Origin: Microbulbifer sp. VAAF005
Lineage (GTDB): Bacteria; Pseudomonadota; Gammaproteobacteria; Pseudomonadales; Cellvibrionaceae
Assembly (NCBI RefSeq): GCF_030012985.1
Contig: NZ_CP120233.1
Span: 1,178,001 to 1,242,000, forward strand
Reading direction: 5' to 3'
Length of the DNA: 64,000 bases
The notes under the pieces were generated by a model, which was not told the origin of the DNA, did not search any database, and saw nothing but the letters and a program-made list of their open reading frames with translations. Both the position numbers and the translations under genes were made by a program. Each line of letters begins with the position of its first letter. Within the stretch, counting starts at the first letter, position 1. Shown here piece by piece: positions 1-7,083 of the stretch.

Positions 1-607
1 CATCCAGGGAAAAACCAAACTGGGCCAGGCGGGATTCATCAATATCCAGGTAAGCCACTTCGTCGATAATGCCTGAGCGGGAAACCTTGGCAACCCCCTC
101 AACTCCCAGTAACTCCCGGCGAATCGCTTTGGTAATTTCACGCATTTCAGTCAGCGAAAACCCTTCTCCGGTAATCGCATAATAAATACCGTAAACCTCA
201 CCAAAGTCATCATTCACAACGGAGGGTAAAGCACCGCTGGGCAGATCACTTTGAGCATCGTTAACCTTGCGCCGCAATTCATCCCAAACCTGGGCAAGCT
301 CCTGCGAGGCATACTGATCTTTGATTTCCACCCGAATTTCAGACATTCCCGGACTTGAGGTGGAAGAGACCTTGTCCAGCTGTCCCATTTGTTGGATGGC
401 CACCTCAAGCTTTTCGGTGACCTCCTCTTCTACACGCTGGGCGCTAGCGCCTGGGTAGAAGGTGTAAACACGGGCTTCCTTGATCGTAAACGCAGGATCT
501 TCGAGGCGGCCAATATCTGAAAGCCCCCAAAGACCACCGATTAAGCAAATCAGCATCAACAGCCAGCTATAAACTGGCTTTTCTATAAATATGTCAGAAA
601 TCTTCAC
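1..607 (-). CDS. RND efflux pump inner-membrane subunit (partial, N-terminal ~202 residues)
   Basis: Translation from a GTG at 607 runs open to the window edge. It opens with VKISDIFIEKPVYSW, followed by a membrane segment at about residues 14-32 and the IGRLEDPAFTIKEA and YPGASAQRVEEEVTEKLE stretches typical of AcrB/MexK-type resistance-nodulation-division transporters. These proton-driven trimers export drugs, dyes or fatty acids across the inner membrane. An AGGG ribosome-binding site lies 8 bases upstream of the GTG. It is the third gene of a tetR-MFP-RND operon, 43 bp after the adaptor. The rest (about 800 residues) lies outside the window, so substrate range cannot be judged. Confidence 0.93.
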   Translation of the reverse strand, partial: MKISDIFIEKPVYSWLLMLICLIGGLWGLSDIGRLEDPAFTIKEARVYTFYPGASAQRVEEEVTEKLEVAIQQMGQLDKVSSTSSPGMSEIRVEIKDQYASQELAQVWDELRRKVNDAQSDLPSGALPSVVNDDFGEVYGIYYAITGEGFSLTEMREITKAIRRELLGVEGVAKVSRSGIIDEVAYLDIDESRLAQFGFSLD

Positions 608-650
608 AACATTTTCCCTACTGTTAACAGGGCCAGAGCTAACACACTAA

Positions 651-1724
651 TTAGTGCTGTGCGTAATTGCGTACTTTTGCACCGTCATAAAGGTGCTGGC
701 CGCCGGTAGCAACCAGTTTCATAGCAGGGCTAATGCCATCCTTAATCTGTACCGACTCACCATCAGTACGCCCGAGGGTCACGGAAGCTTTGGAAACAGA
801 CTGGTCCGCATTAATTTGCCAAACATAGGGCTTACCTTCCGGGCCAGTCTGCACTGCTGAAAGGGGAACCCACAGGTCACCACTCGCTTTATTCAACTTC
901 ACACTAACGCGAGCGGTCATGCCGGGAAGGATCTGTACATTTTCGGGGCGGGGCATTCCAAACTCGACAACGTAAGTCTGGGTAACGCTGTCTGCCTCAG
1001 CCTGGTGCTCACGGTAGGTAAGTGGGAATTCCTTGCCCGGCAAAAATTCAAACTCGGCGGTCATGGAGTTGACTTGCTCTTCATTAACCGTGGCCAACAG
1101 CTTTTCAGGCACGGAGATTTGAATTCGAACTTCAGAAATATTCTGCAAACGGACAATTGCCTGGCCGGCCTGGACGTTGGTGTAATTCTCTACCAGCTGG
1201 CGAGTCGCCAAAGCATCGAATGGAACCCTTAGCTGGGTATAAGCCAGGTCCTGCTCAGCACGTTCCAGGGTCACTTTAGCCAAGTCAAAGTTACTTTTCG
1301 TTTCATCCAGCTGCTGCTGTGAAATAACTTTTGACCCTGCCAGAGAGCGCTGACGATTGAGGGTTTTTTCCAGCAACTCTACATTTAATCGGGCTTCTTT
1401 TACCCTGCGCAGGTAATCCCGCTGATCAAGTTCTGCGATCAGGGTTCCCTTTGGAATAATTTCACCTTCGCGAATTGTGAGCTTGTCCAGCTTCCCACCA
1501 ACCTGGAAAGATAGATCGACACTCTGCACTGCCTTAACACGACCGGCAAACTGTCGATCTTTGACCTGGTCATTACTGGCAACGGTAGCTACTTTCACGG
1601 GCCAGACGTGCTCTGCTTGCGCCTGCTCCGTCTTCGATTCGGAGCATCCTGCCAGAACTGCAACTGCTGCGATCAAAACGGCCAATGAGAAACGCGATCT
1701 TGGCGATATATTCATATTCATCAT
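651..1724 (-). CDS. RND efflux membrane fusion protein (periplasmic adaptor lipoprotein)
   Basis: About 357 residues. The N-terminus has a lipoprotein signal ending in the lipobox LAGC (Cys27 from the ATG at 1724), then a HlyD/AcrA-like layout: a barrel-lipoyl half (VDLSFQVGGKLDKL), an alpha-hairpin (about residues 105-165, rich in Leu, Glu and Gln), the second lipoyl half (LRVPFDALATRQLVENYTNV) and beta-barrel strands with the LPGMTARV motif. It should bridge the RND pump to an outer-membrane TolC-like channel, none of which is encoded here. It lies 27 bp after tetR. A TTG at 1730 is an alternative start; no strong Shine-Dalgarno decides between them. Confidence 0.9.
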   Translation of the reverse strand: MMNMNISPRSRFSLAVLIAAVAVLAGCSESKTEQAQAEHVWPVKVATVASNDQVKDRQFAGRVKAVQSVDLSFQVGGKLDKLTIREGEIIPKGTLIAELDQRDYLRRVKEARLNVELLEKTLNRQRSLAGSKVISQQQLDETKSNFDLAKVTLERAEQDLAYTQLRVPFDALATRQLVENYTNVQAGQAIVRLQNISEVRIQISVPEKLLATVNEEQVNSMTAEFEFLPGKEFPLTYREHQAEADSVTQTYVVEFGMPRPENVQILPGMTARVSVKLNKASGDLWVPLSAVQTGPEGKPYVWQINADQSVSKASVTLGRTDGESVQIKDGISPAMKLVATGGQHLYDGAKVRNYAQH

Positions 1725-1751
1725 CCACAAACTGTATTAACTGGGGCTGAT

Positions 1752-2279
1752 TTAGTTCAGGTCGGCAGAGAGCGCCAGCAGACGTCCCTGTAAACGTTCA
1801 ATAATCGGGTCTTCAGACTCAACAACACCGAGTACGCGACCCAGGAACATGCCCTGGGCCGCCAGGATTAGCAGTTCCGCCATTTCCGGGTCACGATACG
1901 CATCGCAGATATCGCGACGCTGCTGCTCTTCTTTGTCTTTTACCGGCCCCAGCAACATGGGGTCTTCGGCCACGGCGGCAATCAGTGAGCGAGGCAGCCC
2001 CTTGTCGTCCTCCATCAATTCAAAAATGCTCTTCAAGCGCGACACCAACAAGCTGTCCCCGGAGGACACAAAAGTGGCAACACTGTCATCTTCACGAGCT
2101 ATTGCCGCCTCCAGCATCGCCTTCAGGAGTGACTGCTTAGTTCGAAAATGATGAATCAAACCGCCCTTGCTGAGCCCGCACTGTGCAGCCACCGCATCCA
2201 GGGTCAACTTGCGCGCCCCGCGATCCCGGACTACTTCTTCTGCTGCTCGCACAATGGCAGCTTTGTCGACTCTCGACAC
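1752..2279 (-). CDS. TetR-family transcriptional regulator of the efflux operon
   Basis: 175 residues. The N-terminal helix-turn-helix is clear (LTLDAVAAQCGLSKGGLIHHF at about residues 25-45, with the family's typical GLIHHF/K recognition end). The C-terminal half is helical and would hold the ligand pocket and dimer interface. The start is GTG at 2279, preceded by a perfect AGGAGGT at 2283-2289, which is rather close. It is the first gene of the operon with the MFP and RND pump, and a 14-bp perfect palindrome lies just upstream, so autorepression relieved by a pump substrate is the likely scheme. The inducing ligand is unknown. Confidence 0.9.
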   Translation of the reverse strand: MSRVDKAAIVRAAEEVVRDRGARKLTLDAVAAQCGLSKGGLIHHFRTKQSLLKAMLEAAIAREDDSVATFVSSGDSLLVSRLKSIFELMEDDKGLPRSLIAAVAEDPMLLGPVKDKEEQQRRDICDAYRDPEMAELLILAAQGMFLGRVLGVVESEDPIIERLQGRLLALSADLN

Positions 2280-2306
2280 ATGACCTCCTGGGCATCACCA
2301 ATCAAA

Positions 2307-2320
2307 ACCAACCGGTTGGT
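2307..2320. promoter_or_regulatory. Palindromic operator, probable TetR site
   Basis: ACCAACCGGTTGGT is a perfect 14-bp palindrome 28 bp upstream of the tetR GTG. Its form (ACC/GGT half sites) fits many TetR-family operators. Its place in the efflux operon's promoter region suggests autoregulation; binding is inferred. Confidence 0.65.
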
Positions 2321-2431
2321 CGGTATCTTAGCGGCAACATTTCAAAGGTCAAGCTATGCTACGCTCCCCCACCAGAAAACATGGCTAAAAAGTGTTGCGA
2401 GAGCGTTAAGCTCACGCTGGAGAGGTGATTT

Positions 2432-2821
2432 ATGACGGATCGGTACTGCCCCTGTGGATCGGGCAAGCCCCTTGATACCTGCTGCGGACTCTATTTGTCG
2501 GGAAAGGCTTACCCCAATAATGCAGAAGCGGTTATGCGCAGTCGCTATACGGCCTTTGCAACCGGAAATTTTCGGTACCTGAAAAAAACCTGGCATCCCG
2601 ACACCTGCCCAGAACTGCAAGCTGAGGATATTGAAACCCAGTGGACACAATTGGAAGTTATTAAGAGTAAGGCGGGACTAAAAAAGTCGATTGTGGAATT
2701 TAAGGCTTGGTATACAGAAAATGACCAAGAACACCTGATTCACGAAATTTCACTATTTAAGTTATTTAAGAAGCGCTGGGTATATTTGGAAGCTCTACCC
2801 AACTGGCCTGATGGGAAATAG
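2432..2821 (+). CDS. YchJ-like protein with SEC-C type metal-binding motif (UPF0225)
   Basis: 129 residues. It begins with the YchJ signature CPCGSGKPLDTCC (Cys6, Cys8, Cys17, Cys18), a SEC-C-like zinc-binding knuckle, followed by the conserved EAVMRSRYTAFATGNFRYL stretch and an alpha/beta domain of the SnoaL/NTF2 type. The biochemical role of YchJ is not established. It is somewhat shorter than E. coli YchJ. A GGAGAGG ribosome-binding site sits 6 bases before the ATG. It faces the small basic gene at 2843-3031 (convergent) and is divergent from the efflux operon. Confidence 0.88.
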   Translation: MTDRYCPCGSGKPLDTCCGLYLSGKAYPNNAEAVMRSRYTAFATGNFRYLKKTWHPDTCPELQAEDIETQWTQLEVIKSKAGLKKSIVEFKAWYTENDQEHLIHEISLFKLFKKRWVYLEALPNWPDGK

Positions 2822-2842
2822 GCTAGCAGAAAACACGGCTAG

Positions 2843-3031
2843 CTAAAGAGGCGATATCAAAGAAAAAATAGCAGCAAAGGCCTGGGGGCGGGAGTCACGC
2901 TCCCGCACCTCTTTACGCAGCTTCTGCTTGCTAGCGAAACGCCCCGAAGATTTTGCCTTTACGTGGGCACCTCCCTTTCTCATTAGCGGATTACGCGCAA
3001 CGTAACTACGAATTTTTTCTTTCTTTTTCAT
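2843..3031 (-). CDS. Small, highly basic conserved-looking protein
   Basis: 62 residues with a Lys/Arg-rich N-terminal two thirds (RNPLMRKGGAHVKAK is the most distinctive part) and a hydrophobic C-terminal tail. A GGTGAAG ribosome-binding site lies 4 bases before the ATG. The charge and size recall ribosome-associated or rescue factors, but I do not recognise a family with certainty and assign no function. It lies 79 bp downstream of rtcB on the same strand and could be co-transcribed with it. Confidence 0.6.
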   Translation of the reverse strand: MKKKEKIRSYVARNPLMRKGGAHVKAKSSGRFASKQKLRKEVRERDSRPQAFAAIFSLISPL

Positions 3032-3110
3032 AAAACTTCACCTTTTACTTTTTGTAGATCCATTCTTCCAAATATCTTCTCACTCAAAACTTGATTTGAT
3101 ACCTCCTTAT

Positions 3111-4319
3111 TTACCCCTTGATACAAATTACCTGGCGGAGTCTGTGCACCACCTCCACAAGATCGGACTGGTTCTCCATCACCTGATCAATATCCTTATA
3201 AGCAGCAGGAATCTCATCCAGAACGCCCTTATCTTTACGGCATTGCACACCTTGGGTCTGATCTTCCAAGTCCTTTCTGGTAAAACGCTGGCGAGCCGCT
3301 GTACGACTCATTTTTCGGCCAGCTCCGTGTGCGCAAGAACAAAAAGATTCCTTATTGCCAAGCCCACGCACGATAAATGACTTAGCCCCCATAGAGCCGG
3401 GAATAATTCCCAGTTGATCTCTCTGAGCACTAATAGCCCCTTTGCGAGTCACGAACACATCTCTATCAAAATGGCGCTCGCGAACAACATAATTGTGGTG
3501 GCAGTTAATTGCCTCTGTAGTCAAAGTAAACTTTGGCAAGCTTACCTTCAGGCATCCAAGCACAAGCTTCATCATTTCCTGCCTGTTCCAGCGTGCATAT
3601 TCCTGCGCCCAGTTAACCGCCTCAATATAATCGTCAAAATTCTGGCAGCCTTCCGAGAAATAGGCCAGATCCTTATCAGGAAGATTGTGCATATGCCCAG
3701 CCATATCCCGTCGGGCCAACTGGATAAAATGCTGACCAATAGCATTGCCAATCCCTCGACTCCCCGAATGCAACATCACCCAGACAGCACCACTCTCATC
3801 AATACAAATTTCGATAAAGTGATTGCCACCCCCTAATGTACCCATTTGGGTCACCCAAGTTTTTTGTGGTTGATGCAGCTTCTTCAGTAACCCTGGATGC
3901 TTTGAAAACAATCTATCCACACCGGGAGCTAAAAGTTTGCAGGCAGATTCCCTGGCGCTGATCAGTTTATGTCGTCCCTGACCAACCGGCACTTTCACCT
4001 CAATGGCGTCCCGCAGTGCTTTCAGATTGTCTGGCAGCTGATGGGCTTGTAGCGAAGTTCGCACCGCATTCATTCCACAACCAATATCCACCCCAACGGC
4101 AGCAGGAATTATCGCACTTACCGTTGGGATCACCGATCCTACCGTTGCCCCCTTTCCCAAATGCACATCCGGCATAGCAGCAACATGGGAGTGCACAATC
4201 GGAAGCTGAGCAATATTCTTTAACTGTTGCATTGCCTTGGGCTCGATATCATCGGTATAGATTTTTACCGGTACCGTGCCAGGCGGTGCATTTCGATTTA
4301 ACACTGTTTTTACAGGCAT
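3111..4319 (-). CDS. rtcB: RtcB RNA-splicing ligase
   Basis: 402 residues, close to E. coli RtcB (408). RtcB joins RNA 2',3'-cyclic-phosphate (or 3'-phosphate) and 5'-OH ends through a GTP-dependent guanylylated histidine and Mn2+. Visible signatures are MPDVHLGKGATVGSV (about residues 49-62), the metal-binding DIGCGMNAVRT (Asp78, Cys81), GGGNHFIEI and HSGSRGIGN, and the C-terminal SCAHGAGR loop. No RtcA cyclase or sigma-54 activator RtcR is adjacent, unlike E. coli. The unusual leader upstream (4374-4613) suggests control by attenuation. An AGGGAT ribosome-binding site precedes the ATG. Confidence 0.96.
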   Translation of the reverse strand: MPVKTVLNRNAPPGTVPVKIYTDDIEPKAMQQLKNIAQLPIVHSHVAAMPDVHLGKGATVGSVIPTVSAIIPAAVGVDIGCGMNAVRTSLQAHQLPDNLKALRDAIEVKVPVGQGRHKLISARESACKLLAPGVDRLFSKHPGLLKKLHQPQKTWVTQMGTLGGGNHFIEICIDESGAVWVMLHSGSRGIGNAIGQHFIQLARRDMAGHMHNLPDKDLAYFSEGCQNFDDYIEAVNWAQEYARWNRQEMMKLVLGCLKVSLPKFTLTTEAINCHHNYVVRERHFDRDVFVTRKGAISAQRDQLGIIPGSMGAKSFIVRGLGNKESFCSCAHGAGRKMSRTAARQRFTRKDLEDQTQGVQCRKDKGVLDEIPAAYKDIDQVMENQSDLVEVVHRLRQVICIKG

Positions 4320-4373
4320 ATTTTATCCCTGGATTAATCCACTTAACTGAAACGGCAATCCAAGCTAAAACAA

Positions 4374-4401
4374 AAAAGCCCCGGCACTTGCCAGGGCTTT
4401 T
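4374..4401 (-). terminator. Intrinsic terminator inside the rtcB leader
   Basis: The inverted repeat AAAAGCCC-GGCA / TGCC-GGGCTTTT has one C/A mismatch. Read on the minus strand it is followed by a run of six T. It lies 55 bp upstream of the rtcB start, after a small leader ORF and another hairpin, which is the arrangement of an attenuator. Confidence 0.7.
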
Positions 4402-4411
4402 AGGAGGTCTG

Positions 4412-4439
4412 GCTTGGAAAGCAATATCACTTTCCAAGC
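4412..4439 (-). promoter_or_regulatory. Perfect 10-bp hairpin in the rtcB leader
   Basis: GCTTGGAAAG / CTTTCCAAGC are perfect 10-bp arms around an 8-base loop. On the minus strand the hairpin lies between the leader ORF and the terminator. The transcript between the two hairpins contains ACCUCCU, identical to the anti-Shine-Dalgarno core and complementary over 5 bases to the leader ORF's own AGGAG. A regulatory role is inferred from position. Confidence 0.5.
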
Positions 4440-4458
4440 TCAAGTGCGTGAAAAGCGA

Positions 4459-4494
4459 TTAAACAAATAAACTCTTGATATCTACATTTCGCAT
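4459..4494 (-). CDS. Candidate 11-residue leader peptide upstream of rtcB
   Basis: ATG to TAA encodes MRNVDIKSLFV. A good AAGGAG ribosome-binding site (4502-4507) lies 7 bases before the ATG. The ORF sits downstream of a promoter-like sequence and upstream of a hairpin and a terminator, so translation of this peptide could set which RNA structure forms before rtcB. It is too short to prove by sequence alone, and I found no run of a single amino acid that would name the sensed signal. Confidence 0.4.
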   Translation of the reverse strand: MRNVDIKSLFV

Positions 4495-4585
4495 TTCACG
4501 GCTCCTTAGTGGTGCGATCCACTTCAAAAATACTGCCAACTAGAATGCCAATCTTGAAACCAGATCAGCAATGGAATTTAGGTGC

Positions 4586-4613
4586 AGTTTATTCTCATTT
4601 GGTACCATGTCAA
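4586..4613 (-). promoter_or_regulatory. Sigma-70-type promoter for the rtcB leader transcript
   Basis: On the minus strand, a perfect TTGACA (4608-4613) is followed after 16 bases by TAAACT (4586-4591). It lies about 100 bp upstream of the leader ORF and reads toward rtcB. Confidence 0.5.
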
Positions 4614-4748
4614 GCCTGTTTTTGGTCTATCGATAAAAATTCTACCCTGAATTCACTGACCAACTTTTACTTTTCAACATAGCTTGAGGGCTCACTATGC
4701 CATAAAATCGTGTTACCGAAATTACAGTCCAGTCGCCACACCCCCAAA

Positions 4749-5477
4749 ATGACCACTCAAGAACCTACCATTCTCTTTGAAGACGACTACTTACTTGCCG
4801 CTTATAAACCAGAGGGGTGGCTTGTTCACAGATCGGAAATAGACCGCCATGAAAAGCGTGTACTTTTGCAATATTTGAGGGACCTATGTGGTAACTTTCT
4901 TTATCCAGTACATCGACTGGATAAGCCTACCTCCGGTGTTATTATTTTTGCCAAAAGCAGCGAGATTGCTGCGCAGGTACAGCAGCAGTTGGAAAGTGAT
5001 TTATCATCAAAAAAATATATTGCTGTATGTAGAGGATATAGCCCGGAAGAAGGTATCATTGACTATGCCCTCCCCGTTGCCGACTTCAAACACCAGAGGA
5101 AGCGACCGAAAACGGATCTGCCACGTCAGCAGGCTGTTACATTGCACCGACGCTTGGAGACTATTGAGTTACCTTATGAGGTTGACCGCTACCCGACCAG
5201 CCGGTATTCCCTAGTAGAAATCCAATTGAAGACAGGGCGGCGCCATCAAATAAGAAGGCATTTCAAGCATATCCATCACCCTCTAATTGGCTGCCCGAAA
5301 TATGGAAAGTCAACCCATAATCGTTTCTTTGCCAACAGACTTGAGTGCTCTCGACTGCTTTTGCATGCATCTGAACTCAAGCTTGAACATCCGGTGAGTG
5401 GTTCTCAGCTGAAAATACAATGCGAAATACAGGGAAGTTTCTTGCAATTAATTCAGCGATTTAAATGGCAACTTTAA
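4749..5477 (+). CDS. truC: RluA-family tRNA pseudouridine synthase, TruC-like
   Basis: 242 residues from the ATG at 4749, where the protein aligns with the usual TruC start; an in-frame GTG at 4710 would add 13 residues. No good ribosome-binding site supports either. The catalytic motif HRLDKPTSG holds the nucleophilic Asp (about residue 58), and the TruC-like KPEGWLVHRS, RYSLVEIQLKTGRRHQIRRHF and LLLHASELKL stretches are present. TruC converts uridine 65 of certain tRNAs to pseudouridine. Assignment to TruC rather than another RluA-family enzyme rests on overall resemblance. It is divergent from rtcB. Confidence 0.82.
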   Translation: MTTQEPTILFEDDYLLAAYKPEGWLVHRSEIDRHEKRVLLQYLRDLCGNFLYPVHRLDKPTSGVIIFAKSSEIAAQVQQQLESDLSSKKYIAVCRGYSPEEGIIDYALPVADFKHQRKRPKTDLPRQQAVTLHRRLETIELPYEVDRYPTSRYSLVEIQLKTGRRHQIRRHFKHIHHPLIGCPKYGKSTHNRFFANRLECSRLLLHASELKLEHPVSGSQLKIQCEIQGSFLQLIQRFKWQL

Positions 5478-5520
5478 TTTATAAAGCCTCCAAGTTACTC
5501 AGAACCCCTCAAGCCAAGCC

Positions 5521-6828
5521 TTACATAGTGCATGGGGCGACCTGCCCAGGATAGGAGCACAATGGCGCTGAATAAATAATTTCCGATGTGCAGCAGGCTG
5601 AGCTTCCGCCATTTAATTGGCCGCACCCAGGGCCGCCACAGGCCCCACACGAGCTGGAACAGCAAGCTCCCGACCCACTGTATATTCCAGCTTTCTCATT
5701 TTCGCATACAGCGCCCTTAAGGCCATATATCTTTCTCCCTTGCTTCACTGAAATATTGTCAAAGTAGGCATAGACTTTTTTGGAGGGTGACCACAAAGCT
5801 GAACTACCGCCATGAAAAGTACTGAACTGAAATTTATCAATAGCTACCCTATCACTACCAGTCAGTCGTAACCCTTGTTCCTCTACAATTTTTTTGCCAT
5901 TTATAAATAGCTCGATATATCCGTCAGCATTATTTGCACTGCTATTTAATTGCACAAACAACTCAATCCGATACCAAGTATCCCGCTCAAATCTAAAGCT
6001 GTCATTCCCTTGATACCCATCTCCACACCGAGCGACTCTATCCTGATGATAGGTATAGAGCCCGACCCTACCCTCCGCACCAAACTTAACCCGCACACTC
6101 CAACTCTTCGGATCGATAGGTACGCATCCTGAAGCCTGCCCCCCACCAGCAAGACCGTGTAGCTTACCGCCCTTAACAAATTCGAAGTTCCGATGAAACT
6201 TCACATCGTAAGCGAGAGTTGCCGATGAAACAGATTTGGCTAATTGGGTTGATGTACTAATTCTCTCAGAACCCTTTTCATAAGGAATATACTGAGCTTC
6301 CAGTGCATACCCATTACCGGGCATTGGAATTAAATTTAAATGCTGATCATCAAACGTTGCCAGTGGTTGCAAATCAAAAGTTCTTCGCAACAAGGTAATA
6401 TCGGTATATTTCATGTAGGGGATCCCAACCCGATATCTACCAGAATTTGAAATTGCACTGAATCTGCCTTGATTTGATGAAAACCCGTATACATAGATCT
6501 TCTTTCTTACAAATTTTTTCATTTCCTCATAATTCAAATAGAACTTGAATCCATGGGGAACGCCCTGGGTATCACATATATTGGCAATTCCTTTTGACGA
6601 CGCCTGATCAGCTCTGGAAATTTTTATCGGAAACCCGCTTCTACTATCCCCACCTAGATAAAGACCAACAGAAACTGACTTGAATACTCCTTTCTGACAA
6701 GCCCACCCAGAAACAACCAAGCCTCCCCCCAAATATTCAACCCGATCAACCCTACCGATCATCTGGGCGAAATCCTGATTACCTGTACTAAATGAAAAAA
6801 GAGTCACGAGTAAAAACACAGAAAACAT
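5521..6828 (-). CDS. Secreted polysaccharide lyase (PL14-like) with cysteine-rich C-terminal tail
   Basis: 435 residues. A short hydrophobic N-terminus (MFSVFLLVTLFSFSTG) may be a signal peptide. Residues about 22-135 resemble a beta-rich accessory domain (GRVDRVE..VVSGWAC..HGFKFYL). Residues about 165-370 resemble the jelly-roll of PL14 alginate/glucuronan lyases: YDVKFHRNFEFVKGGKLHGLAGG and DKFQFSTFHGG. The last 60 residues hold ten cysteines in CC, CGACGG and CC clusters, a pattern I associate with algal or oomycete secreted proteins. It probably cleaves a uronate-containing algal polymer outside the cell; substrate is not determinable here. It stands alone with no other polysaccharide genes nearby. 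Confidence 0.65.
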   Translation of the reverse strand: MFSVFLLVTLFSFSTGNQDFAQMIGRVDRVEYLGGGLVVSGWACQKGVFKSVSVGLYLGGDSRSGFPIKISRADQASSKGIANICDTQGVPHGFKFYLNYEEMKKFVRKKIYVYGFSSNQGRFSAISNSGRYRVGIPYMKYTDITLLRRTFDLQPLATFDDQHLNLIPMPGNGYALEAQYIPYEKGSERISTSTQLAKSVSSATLAYDVKFHRNFEFVKGGKLHGLAGGGQASGCVPIDPKSWSVRVKFGAEGRVGLYTYHQDRVARCGDGYQGNDSFRFERDTWYRIELFVQLNSSANNADGYIELFINGKKIVEEQGLRLTGSDRVAIDKFQFSTFHGGSSALWSPSKKVYAYFDNISVKQGRKIYGLKGAVCENEKAGIYSGSGACCSSSCGACGGPGCGQLNGGSSACCTSEIIYSAPLCSYPGQVAPCTM

Positions 6829-7083
6829 CTTGAATAATACCCGACAGCATTGACATCACTATTAAATATAGAAGCTACTTGTTCGGATGAGCGAGAGCAC
6901 ACACAGTCCAAGACAACTATAAGAGAGCGCGAAAATAAATGTGAAAGGCTTGCAAAGACTCCCGCCGCCTTGGCGGAATAATAATGGATTCAAGGGCGTT
7001 TAACGCCCTTTAGAAACTTGAGGGAAAAATATTCACTAAGATGAAAGACGCTAGTCACGCCAATGAGGGGAGAGAAACTAAGG
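6829..7083. other. Intergenic stretch with two hairpins
   Basis: No convincing gene. CCGCC/GGCGG at 6965-6976 and a perfect 9-bp repeat AAGGGCGTT/AACGCCCTT at 6992-7010 lie downstream of the patatin gene. Neither has a T-run on the minus strand, so they are at best weak terminators or mRNA 3'-end stabilisers. Confidence 0.4.

Noticed and set aside
4249..4443. 64-codon minus frame over the rtcB leader
   Set aside because: Runs through both hairpins and overlaps the rtcB start; no ribosome-binding site.
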